A stretch of DNA of 64,000 nucleotides from Linnemannia hyalina (taxonomy: Eukaryota; Mortierellomycota; Mortierellomycetes; Mortierellales; Mortierellaceae): contig JAHRHY010000007.1 in NCBI GenBank assembly GCA_019671135.1, positions 1,674,001 to 1,738,000 on the forward strand, in the 5' to 3' direction. The first letter of the stretch is position 1. The number at the start of each line of letters is the position of its first letter. A model generated the notes under the pieces. The model worked only from the letters and a program-made list of their open reading frames with translations. It ran no database searches and was not told where the DNA came from. Positions 55,695 through 64,000 of the stretch are shown piece after piece. Made by a program: the position numbers and the translations under genes.

Positions 55695-58579
55695 ATGAGT
55701 AGCGCAGCGAACGCCAAGGTAACAACAACAATGACACGCACAGGATCGCTCGGCGTTCTCTCCACAGCGATAAGGAAATACAAGAAAATAAAGTCGTGTG
55801 TGCGGGGCAGAAAATAAAACAAAAAAAAATAGACCCAAAATATCAGGGGAGAGTGATCTGCTCAGCTGTGTTAGAACTGATCAACAGAGATGGACATACA
55901 TACACACATCAACCACGGAACACCATTGGAGACACACACACATACCACATACACATACTATACACAACAAACAACAAAGCAAGTACCCGATGACACCCTT
56001 GTTGCAGGAAACAACTCTCCTCGCCCCGCCATTCCTCTACTGCAGCAACATCTGCAAAAGGATTATAGATGGCAAAGAGGAGAGATGGACATTCCTCTCC
56101 CTTTGTCCAAACAAACAAAAAGAAAACGAGGGGTGCTACGTTTTGCAGGAATACCTGCGGATGTCTCTCCTTCTTGAAGATTGCTCCTCTCTCCTCCCCA
56201 GCAAGTCAACTACTCAACAAGCCAGCTCTCGCCAGACGCGCGTGACACATATCTTCAGTTATACGACCAACTCCAACACCAAAAAAAATGGCGCATGGAC
56301 CGCCCCTTGTGAATCCAAGGGGGCTGGACTTTTTTTTAATGTTTTGGTCTTTCCCCCCTGCTTCATCCGCCTTTTTGGTGTTTGGCCCGGAAGCTTCTTT
56401 ATGCAGGACTCCTTCACTTTGCCACTTTGTCAATCTTTGTCAATTCATGCTTCTCCTGGGAATAGTGGCGTTATTTCTTGTGAGTAATCCCATCACTAAC
56501 ACAAGATCGTTCTTGTTGCCGTTGTTTGTTCCAAATTTATAGCCCGTCCTTCAAGGTGTCAAGATCAGACCTCGCAAGGTACGCCGAGTTTTCTTTCTTT
56601 TTTGCGACTATCCAATCTGGCAGCAATTGAGCAACTGAAAAGTTGTACCAATGGCTCCGCATATTTTGACACCGCCTCCTTGTTCTTATAATCGACTGAA
56701 CTGACAGAAAACCATTTATTTGTATTTTTTGTTTATAACCAATAGGGAGTTCAAAAGGCCACAGCCAAGTTTGAACCCACTGGTAACGTATTGCATACCA
56801 TTGAGCAAGGGGCGACTTTCTTTTCTTTCTTCTGCGGGATCGGACTACTAGGGATCAGTTCAGGACGGGAGAAAAGAACGAGTCAATGCAACATCCACAC
56901 CACACAAACTGACCTGGAAAAACGTTATATTTTTCTTTCTATCTCTGGTTTTTGATCTGCGTCGCCACTAGTTTTCCGTGACGCATTCATTAGCGTGCTT
57001 TCTGCAGCTGCCCCAGGCAACCTTGACGAAATCTCTGTAAAGTTGGATGCCGCAGGCAACACTCTTGAGTACAGACGCTACGCCGAGACTCTCTTTGAAA
57101 TTATAATTGCTGGTCGTCTCCTTGGTAAGCACTTCCTATTCCTTTGACAATTCGCCGCAGTTAAAATCATGCTGCTCTTTTTTTTTCTTTTTTTTTCTTT
57201 TCTTTTCTCACCGTGTACGAGTGGACTTACTTGACCAAGTGACTAATCTTGACCCCACCCTACTTTATTTCCATCACATCTGTTATGAATGGAAAATAGC
57301 TCCCGGTGGAACTTTTCTCGAGGACGGAACCCCAGCCAGCCCTTTCAGTATCTTCCAGGCCGAGGATGACCTTGCCAGCATCAGGAAGCATGTGGATGTG
57401 TTCCACAAGCTTATGCGCCGCTACAAGTACTTGCAGCGTGGCTTCGAGGATACCCTGATGAACCTTCTTCAGTACATCAACAAGTTCACCCCCGAGGACA
57501 CCAACAAGCTTGCTATGGCCACTGGCCTCTTCTGCTCGTCTGGTCTCGCCACCTTGAACGTTCTCTCTGTCTTGTTCAAGGAGCACTTGGTCAAGGAGGG
57601 TAAGTTTTAAAACCAAAAGAAGGCATATACCCCTTTCATGCTTATACTTGGATCAATGATCTCAGGAGATAGGAGACATAGGAGACAGAAACAAGAGAAA
57701 AATGATGAGATGGGATGGGTTATTAACCTCATTTGCATTCATTTATTACTTGTTAGGTCTCTCCCTTCAGTTTGTCACCACTGTTTTCAAGACCTACTTG
57801 ATTGACCAGAACGTTGACCAGTTCGGTCTCAACCTTTACAAGGCTGGTATGAGCGACCGTCTCTTGGATTTCTTCCCTCCCAACAAGCGTGACGAGGACA
57901 GCTTTGCTCGCCACTTTGAGGCCGAGGACATGAAGCAGTTGGTCACCTTCCAGACCAAGAAGCAGCTCATCTTGCGCAAGGAGAGCGTTATCGAGAACGT
58001 CAAGAACCTTCTTGAGGAAGGCAAGATCCCCGAGGTAAACATCTTTGATCTGGTTGACTGTTCATATATGTTGCACACAGGAAGTAGATCGCTCAAGTCC
58101 TCTAACATTCCTTTCAATTGGTGAACTGACAATGGATATAGTGCTTGACCTACTTGAAGGCTCAGATCAAGGAGAGCGGCTTGGCCGAGCCCGAGTTCAT
58201 CCCATTGGTCTGGACAGGAGTGATGGCCTCTGTTGACTGGGGTACTCGCTCGGATCAGATCGACAACCAGATTTTGAAGCAGGTTCAGCAGTACAGCAAG
58301 CTGATCGCTGCCTTCTGCACCTCCCCCAAGACGGAGATTGCTTTGATGCAGACGATCCAGGTCAACTTTTACGAGGATGCTCGTTTCATCAAGCAGTTCC
58401 GTGCTGTTTCCCAGCTGTTGTACAAAAACGACGTCTTGTCTGAGAGCGCGATCCTCTACTGGGCCGAGAAGGGTTCCAAGACCCAGGGACGCACTGTCTT
58501 CATGAAGCAGATGGAGCCCTTTATTCACTGGCTCAAGAACGCCAGTGACGAGGAGGATGAGTCTGAGGACGAGGAGTAA
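55695..58579 (+). CDS. BZW / eIF5-mimic protein (W2 domain)
   Basis: Exons 55695-55718, 56543-56578, 56746-56782, 56972-57124, 57300-57599, 57757-58034, 58142-58579; 421 residues, matching BZW1/2 length. Three tiny 5' exons give MSSAANAK, PVLQGVKIRPRK and GVQKATAKFEPT. Conserved blocks follow: [55 protein letters not shown], then a MIF4G-like helical core and the C-terminal W2 domain ending QTIQVNFYEDARFIK, AILYWAEKGSKTQGR, FIHWLKNASDEEDESEDEE. BZW proteins resemble the C-terminus of eIF5, bind eIF2/eIF3, and make start-codon choice more stringent. Intron 1 is 824 nt, unusually long. Confidence 0.93.
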
Positions 58580-59481
58580 ACTCTGCCTCTTTCCTTTTCT
58601 CCACCTTTCACACCCTTACAGCGACACCATACTATCACCACCACCGCCATTATTTTTTCCAGAACAAAACACAAAACAACAACGCTCTTGTTCAAGCTAC
58701 CAAAAAAAAACACGCAACACCAACTAGTAAGGATGGCTTCATTCATGAAGGGGTTATTCGTTGGCAGGGAACAGCGGAATCAGGATCTTTGTACAATATT
58801 TTCTTTGCCGTTTCCCACACATACGCACAAATAAATTGATTTTTCATACACATCTAGTACTTCCCGTTTGAAGTTTTGAACCAGAGAGTTTGAGAGATGT
58901 TATCGGAGAATGAAGTACAAGTTGCAGTAGATCGTATAGTTGAAACATAATTTTGCCGCTGGTCTAGGGAAAAATTCACGTAAGCGCTCGATATTAGAGA
59001 TGACGTTGCAAGAAAAGAAGGCTAACACCTTCTTCTTCTCCCGCTTTGAGACTAATAACAATAATAGGAACAGGAGTACTTGCACAATCGTTTGTCTGAC
59101 TCTTGTTGTTTGTTTACTTGCAGAAATATATTAGGGACGCCATTGAAGGGTGTTTTCTAAGTTGGTGTTGATTTGGCGGATGTGTGACGTGAGTTTTGAA
59201 GGTTGTACGGATGGTTGTTGGTTTTGTTGGTGGTTGGGAGTCGAAGGTTATGTACAAAGGTGTTGCATATTTTTGTGATTTTCTTCCCAGGGTCAATTGA
59301 GAGGTTATGGGGAATGGGGGGGGGGGATCTCTCGTTGTTGTTGCAGGTGGTTCGGAGATGTCCTCCTTCGCCCGGTCGAGTGTAAAAGTAGTGATTTGTT
59401 TGTAACTGTTGTTTCTGTCGAAGTTGTTGTTGTTGCGCTGCTATTGCTGGTCGTTTACTACCGCAGTTTTGCCCAGGGGAA
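58580..59481. other. Intergenic, no gene seen
   Basis: BZW 3' region with AATAAA-like sequence near 58830 and short G and T runs. A G run lies at 59321-59330. No coding signal recognised. Confidence 0.55.
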
Positions 59482-59772
59482 CTACACGCGTTTGCACTCA
59501 AGTGCAGTCTCCTTAGGATCGATACTCATGGTACAAAAGAAGCCTTGCTCCTGCATGAAGGTAAACATCTGCTTGGCCTCAAGGGCTTGGAACTTGACAC
59601 AGGATTTCTGGCCGTTAGGTTCGATACGACAGATGCCCTTGTTGGTGCCCAGGGGTTCGACCATGTAGACTGTGTTGGGCTTTGTGAACTGGGTGAGCAT
59701 GGCCTTCTCGGACTCGACGGCTGCTGGGTCGTTTTGGGCTTTGGGGTTTGCGGCGTCCAAGGTTGAGCTCAT
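59482..59772 (-). CDS. Small protein of unknown function, 96 residues
   Basis: Single-exon frame with a balanced composition unlike the low-complexity frames around it: N-terminal Ala/Ser/Asp/Glu-rich helix-prone part (DAANPKAQNDPAAVESEKAML), then TVYMVEPLGTNKGICRIEP, VKFQALEAKQMFTFMQEQG and FFCTMSIDPKETALECKRV. There are four cysteines, no membrane segment and no signal peptide. It has codon use like the neighbouring genes and a promoter region shared with the thioesterase gene. I do not recognise the family; a short acidic cofactor-like or structural protein is possible. No function is claimed. Confidence 0.6.
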   Translation of the reverse strand: MSSTLDAANPKAQNDPAAVESEKAMLTQFTKPNTVYMVEPLGTNKGICRIEPNGQKSCVKFQALEAKQMFTFMQEQGFFCTMSIDPKETALECKRV

Positions 59773-60553
59773 GTTTTCAGTATGTGTTGTTGTAAGGGTT
59801 TGTTGTAGGGTTGAAGGTGGTGGTGTCCTGCTTGTTGTTGTTGCTTGATTGGAGCCTGCTTGCTTACTTGTTCGTTGTTGGTTGGTTGGGAGTCGGAAGG
59901 TTGGTGTGATGTTTTGTTGATGAAAGATGAATGGAGAAGCGAAAAAAAAAAGGATCAGGAAAGGCTTCGCATTGAAACAGACAAAGTGACTGCTGATGAT
60001 GTCACGTACACTGTACTGCTAGCGCAAACGAACAACTTTCTCTGGAACCCCAGGAAATGCCGATCCGGGTCCCGTGTGTGCCAGTGTGTCGTCATTCTGA
60101 AAATGTTGAGATACGTCCTAGGAAGTGCCAAGAAACGCGTTTTCGAACGCGCTTCTTTTGTCTTTGCATGGAAAAAGCTCTTTCTTTCGTTTCTTGTGTC
60201 TCTTTTCGTGTTGCAAAATGATCGGTTCAACAATTTGACGAATCAGGGCGGGCAAATTATGCCGTTCTCTTTGGCTTTTGCTGACTGTTTCTACTTACCT
60301 TGCACTCACATGCTAGGAAGATCAATTCTTTTTTCCGAGCCGGGGACAAACAAGCTTAAAGCTGCCTGCCTGCCATACTTGCTGAAGTGTTTATTTCTTT
60401 TTTTTATGCTTTCTCTTCTCCCTTCCCTTCTTCTCTCTCTCTCCTCTCTTCTCGACATTCACACCCCCAGCAACTCATCCACTCGGCTCAATCAACACTC
60501 TCACTCATCTCTTTTACACCACTTCACACCAACCACTCAACAAAGTCGACAAT
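59773..60553. other. Divergent promoter between the small protein and the thioesterase gene
   Basis: 0.78 kb; CT-rich leader at about 60400-60550 on the plus strand. A long open frame runs through here into the thioesterase in another phase, but has no family-like sequence. Confidence 0.55.
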
Positions 60554-61444
60554 ATGCCCTCAGATACAACAAAAGCGCTGATACTGCTACTGGCATTGCT
60601 GCACGCCAAGAGCTTGCCAGGAGTCTACACCCTCCGGTCCCTGTCCTACTTTATCAAAGCCCGCAACTTGACCGAGCCAGCGATCGGACTCCTCGAAGCC
60701 AGCAAGTACCATTCCCGAGTCTGGTTCGACGATCTCGACCTCAATATCCACCTCAACAACTCGTCCTACAACAAGATGATGGATTACGCCCGGATCCAGC
60801 TTTGCACCTTACTCTTCCCCGGATGGCAACACCGACACAAGTTTGATATGTGTCTCGCCCAGACAGTTCTCTTCTTCAAGGCCGAGGTACCGAGGCTCAG
60901 CAAGTATACGATCACGAGCCGGATCTTTGCGTGGGACGACAAGTGGATCTGGATGCAACATCGGTTCTCGATCAAACGCAAGACTCGGCCGGTTCGCAAG
61001 ACGCTGGAGATTGCGGCCGCTGTCGAGCAAGGAATCGGCAACGGCGACGGTGCTGCCCCTGTCAGGGATGAGGATGTGGTTGTTGAGGAGGAGGACGAGG
61101 ACGACATCGACCCGATCGACGCCAAGGCATCAAAGAGCACCATCAACAGTCTCTCTCAAGTCAACATGGGTAGTCACCCCAATGATGCGATTGCGGATAT
61201 GCCGGACAAGCTGTGCTGTATTGCGTACTCTAGGATGGTGGCGAAGCACCCCAAAGGAAAGACGATTGTACCGGTCAATTTGTTTGAGAAGATGGGCCAC
61301 AAGGAGGCATACCCGGGCGAGTGGGAGCAGTACCGGCAGTTGGGGATGTCGTTGATTGAGGGTATGATGAAGATTGGTGATCCTACTGCTGATTTGCCTC
61401 CTGCACCTCGTCGTCTTGTCAATCCTACCCGTGCCAGGATCTAA
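60554..61444 (+). CDS. THEM6-like hotdog-fold acyl-CoA thioesterase homologue
   Basis: Single exon, 296 residues. An N-terminal hydrophobic anchor (KALILLLALLHAKSLPG) precedes the hotdog domain: SKYHSRVWFDDLDLNIHLNNSSYNKMMDYAR, with the catalytic-region D-x-D-x-N-x-H-x-NN pattern of 4HBT/THEM6-type proteins. PRLSKYTITSRIFAWDDKWIWMQHRF follows. The central strands are interrupted by an acidic insert (VEEEDEDDIDPIDAK, residues ~177-191) before the CCIAYSRMVAKHPKGKTIVPVNLFEKMG strand. The substrate is unknown. The single-pass anchor suggests an ER or mitochondrial membrane location. Confidence 0.85.
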   Translation: MPSDTTKALILLLALLHAKSLPGVYTLRSLSYFIKARNLTEPAIGLLEASKYHSRVWFDDLDLNIHLNNSSYNKMMDYARIQLCTLLFPGWQHRHKFDMCLAQTVLFFKAEVPRLSKYTITSRIFAWDDKWIWMQHRFSIKRKTRPVRKTLEIAAAVEQGIGNGDGAAPVRDEDVVVEEEDEDDIDPIDAKASKSTINSLSQVNMGSHPNDAIADMPDKLCCIAYSRMVAKHPKGKTIVPVNLFEKMGHKEAYPGEWEQYRQLGMSLIEGMMKIGDPTADLPPAPRRLVNPTRARI

Positions 61445-61688
61445 GCTGGATGGTGTGTCTTGGGGAGCAATGTTGTAATCACATACCTGTTCAGTTTATC
61501 AATACATCCCCCCATAAAATAGAAAAGTCAATTGAACATGAGCCCTTAATGGTTATGTTCTGTCTGTCCCTCTGTCCCTGAGAAAATCAAATCCATCAAA
61601 AGTGTTGGCTGTGTCTGTGTCCGTCCACTGTCAGCCGCTGTGTCTGTGTGTCCTTTCTTTCCCTCCCCTTTCTCTCTCTCTCTCTCGC

Positions 61689-61780
<92 letters not shown>

Positions 61781-62004
61781 TCTCTGTCCCCATCTCCCCA
61801 TCCTGTCCGCACCCTTCCCCCCTATCTCTCACAATCTCGCTTTTCCTTTTCTCTTACTCTCTCTACTCTTATCAACACATCATCCATTCTTTCGTCTTTT
61901 CACGCTCACACTCTCTCTTTCCTCAACACTCTCCAAATCACCTCGTCCGTCTCTCTGTCTTCATCTGTCGAGCGGGACACGCTACTCAATAAATACCCCT
62001 GACA
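61445..62004. other. Hook promoter region with long TC repeat
   Basis: 0.56 kb between the thioesterase stop and the Hook start. Dominated by a (TC)n microsatellite and CT-rich leader; no gene. Confidence 0.65.
61671..61776 (+). repeat. (TC)n microsatellite
   Basis: About 106 nt of TC dinucleotides with only two G interruptions (61687, 61701), ending 228 nt upstream of the Hook ATG. The minus strand reads (GA)n. Confidence 0.95.
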
Positions 62005-64000
62005 ATGGACATCACCACTCTGGCCACTGCCTTCGAGCAATGGGTAAATAACAATGCATCCTTAACAATGCTCACTTTGCTTTTCACTTTGCTTTTCGCT
62101 TGCCAGCCTTGCTTCCCCTGGCAAGAGTCCAGCAGTATCAAACACGTACCCCGAGGAGAAAGGGATAACAACATACCACAATTCGCTGACATTCTTCGTT
62201 ATATTGGCTGCCATCAAAACTGGCGAACATCCTTTCCTTAGGTCAACACATTCGACAACATCTCCAGGCAGTGCAGACATATCTCTGACCTTTCAGATGG
62301 TATTATCCTGTTCGAAGTCGCTGCAGACATGTAAGTTCTTGTTGATGTGCCTTTCCTCTGAAATGAAAAAGAGCTGAGCATTAAGGATAGTTATCTTTAA
62401 CCCAAGCCCCGGCGAGAAGCTAAAAAAAGAGGAGCCCCCTCCTAACCCTCTCCTTCCTTCCTTTGCTGCTTCTCTTGTTGCTTCCTTGCATGGCATCCTT
62501 CACTTTCCCTCCCTATCCTTTTCTTGATATACCTTCCCCACCCCCCGTTTTACTTCTTACTTGTAAAAACCTCCAACAACAACAATGCTGACCATGCTGC
62601 ATTCACTCTTTGCTTGATGCTGCTCAATTTAGTGACCCGAAGTGGTTCAAATTGATCCGCTCTGCCGATATGGGCGACAACTGGGTCCACAAGTACAACA
62701 ATCTGAAGAAGCTGCACAAGCTGGTCACCCGTTACCTCGAGGAGAAGCAGGGCCAGTCATTGAGCAAGCTCGACCCACCCAACCTCAACATGATTGCCAA
62801 AGACGGCGATTCCTTGGAGGTCCTGAAGCTCTGTGAGCTGGTGATTGCTGTGGCGGTCCAGTGTGATCGGAACCAACTCTATATCCAAAAGATTCAGACC
62901 TTGCCAGAAATCTCTCAGCATGCACTTATGATCTCTCTCGAGCAGGTAAAGATAACAAGAAGGGAGGAGAGTCTTTGAAAAAAAAGGGATAGAAAAGAAG
63001 TTTTCGATGAGGAATATGTAAATGTGGTGCGCATGACCCAGGATCTAACAGCTGGTCAACACCGTATATTTACTTTTGCTCTGTTGTTGTCTAGATCATT
63101 CTTGCTCTGAACAGCGGGTCTGCCAGAGAGTCTGATATGTAAGTCGCCCGATTCCATTGTCTTTCGCTTCAGACTAGTGTTTAGATTTAAATTGCTTGCT
63201 TTATTGAAACGGTACTCATATAACATCATTCTATCGACTACGCTACATAGGGAGGAGGTCAGCGTGGACCAAGAATTGGCTCAACTGCATCAGTCGCGCG
63301 ATGAACTCGAGCGTGGAAACCAAAGTTTGATGCAGGAACTCTCCAACATGAACAGAAAATACGTAAGGCCGCCTCTACTTGCAGCGTACTCGATGCCTTG
63401 TTCTCGAAATATATCAGCAGGCGACTGACATGAGATGCGTCGTTTGTTTTCATGTCGGATAGGACGAGTTGTTGACAGAAAAGGAGGAGCTGAAGCAGAG
63501 GATACGCGATCTGGAAAAGGCCTCAGCACATGCTTCGCAGAGCGGAAAGTCTGACTTCTTGATGCGTACCGAAATCGATCACTTGCGCCAGGACTTGTAA
63601 GTTAGATTACTTTCTCCTGTCAAACGATTGACAGTGGGCCATGTTTATCGAAGTTCGATATGGATGCATATACGCTAACCAGAATCTGATAATTATGTAA
63701 TAGGCGCAAGAGCGAGGACCGCAGACAAGAGCAGGAGACTCTAATCAATAACCAGCTGAAGGCGATTTCCGACCTTTCAAGAGCCGTAAGTGATCGTGCG
63801 GAGAGAGCGAATGCATTCGTAATGCTCGCAGACAAGAGCAACAGAGCGACTAGAATGAACGCGGTCGCTAATTTTCATTCGCAACTCTATCGTTTTTTAT
63901 AGGAAGCTGATTTGAGAGCCAAAGCTGATGAGGCTGTGCGTTTGAAGGACAAGCTGGACGAGTACAAGCACGCAATCGACAAACTCCAAAAGACAGAGAA
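62005..64000 (+). CDS. Hook-family microtubule/dynein adaptor, 5' part
   Basis: Exons 62005-62043, 62242-62330, 62633-62945, 63095-63138, 63251-63362, 63463-63596, 63704-63785 and 63903 to the window edge; all phases agree. The N-terminal Hook (CH-like) domain is readable: ATAFEQWVNTFDNIS, LSDGIILFEVAADIDPKWFKLI, GDNWVHKYNNLKKLHKLVTRYLEE, EVLKLCELVIAVAVQC, LMISLEQIILALN. Exon 5 onward is coiled coil (RKSEDRRQEQETLINNQLK, EADLRAKADEAVRLKDKLDEYKHAID). Hook proteins link dynein-dynactin to early endosomes in filamentous fungi. The gene is cut by the window end, so the C-terminal cargo-binding part is not seen. Confidence 0.92.

Noticed and set aside
55798..56487. 229-residue frame
   Set aside because: Lies wholly inside BZW intron 1; composition is not protein-like and both ends coincide with intron sequence.
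59845..60846. 333-residue frame overlapping the thioesterase start
   Set aside because: Reads the promoter, then the thioesterase exon out of frame; the hotdog motifs belong to the 60554 frame.
61546..61832. Arg-Glu and Leu-Ser repeat proteins on both strands
   Set aside because: Translations of the (TC)n microsatellite.

Overview
The window is nuclear DNA of a filamentous fungus. It has dense, intron-rich genes on both strands, short introns with GTAAGT/GTATGT donors and CTAAC-type branch points, pyrimidine-rich leaders and TATA boxes. The gene set (DDX21-type helicase with a GUCT domain, Hook, BZW/eIF5-mimic, HSPA12-like ATPase, TM2 protein) points to an early-diverging lineage. Mortierellomycotina/Mucoromycota is my best guess; this is inference, not proof.

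Layout. 1-5.7 kb: four tandem paralogues pair a C-terminal IFI6/ISG12 (Ifi-6-16) membrane domain with a tryptophan-heptad repeat of variable copy number; each begins with a start exon of only ATGG followed by a GTATGT donor. 5.9-10.2 kb: three tandem Myb/SANT-repeat genes (one decayed, two intact) whose N-termini look like mitochondrial presequences. 10.5 kb: tRNA-Phe. 11.8-23.1 kb: ribosomal protein eS7 (-), ethanolamine-phosphate cytidylyltransferase (+), GPALPP/DUF3752 protein (-), ADCK1/Mcp2-type UbiB kinase (+) and DDX21-like helicase (+). 23.4-29.1 kb: HSPA12-like Hsp70-fold ATPase with a Gln-rich N-terminus (-) and an MDR oxidoreductase (+). 30.0-32.5 kb: a low-complexity protein of unknown function whose last exon encodes a Cys-rich tail. 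34.0-43.2 kb: TM2 protein, alpha-arrestin with PY motifs, and Tvp38/TMEM64-type membrane protein, all (+). 43.2-48.0 kb: a 4.8 kb stretch without recognisable genes upstream of a Crz1-like C2H2 factor. 49.8-64 kb: Rpb6, TFIIH p62/Tfb1, Pth2 (-), BZW, a 96-residue orphan (-), a THEM6-like thioesterase, and the 5' part of a Hook gene that runs off the right edge.

Most genes right of 11 kb are single-copy housekeeping genes with no obvious joint pathway: lipid synthesis and lipid-linked mitochondrial function (PCYT2, ADCK1), transcription (Rpb6, p62), translation (eS7, BZW, Pth2) and trafficking (arrestin, Tvp38, Hook). The left 10 kb is different. It is built of local tandem duplications, gene decay and repeat-length variation, and it holds the most unusual signal: exact 84-bp and 63-bp coding repeats that keep a 7-residue register with Trp at every seventh position. 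Gene models are my manual splice predictions, checked for reading frame and family conservation. No transcript or homology search was available.
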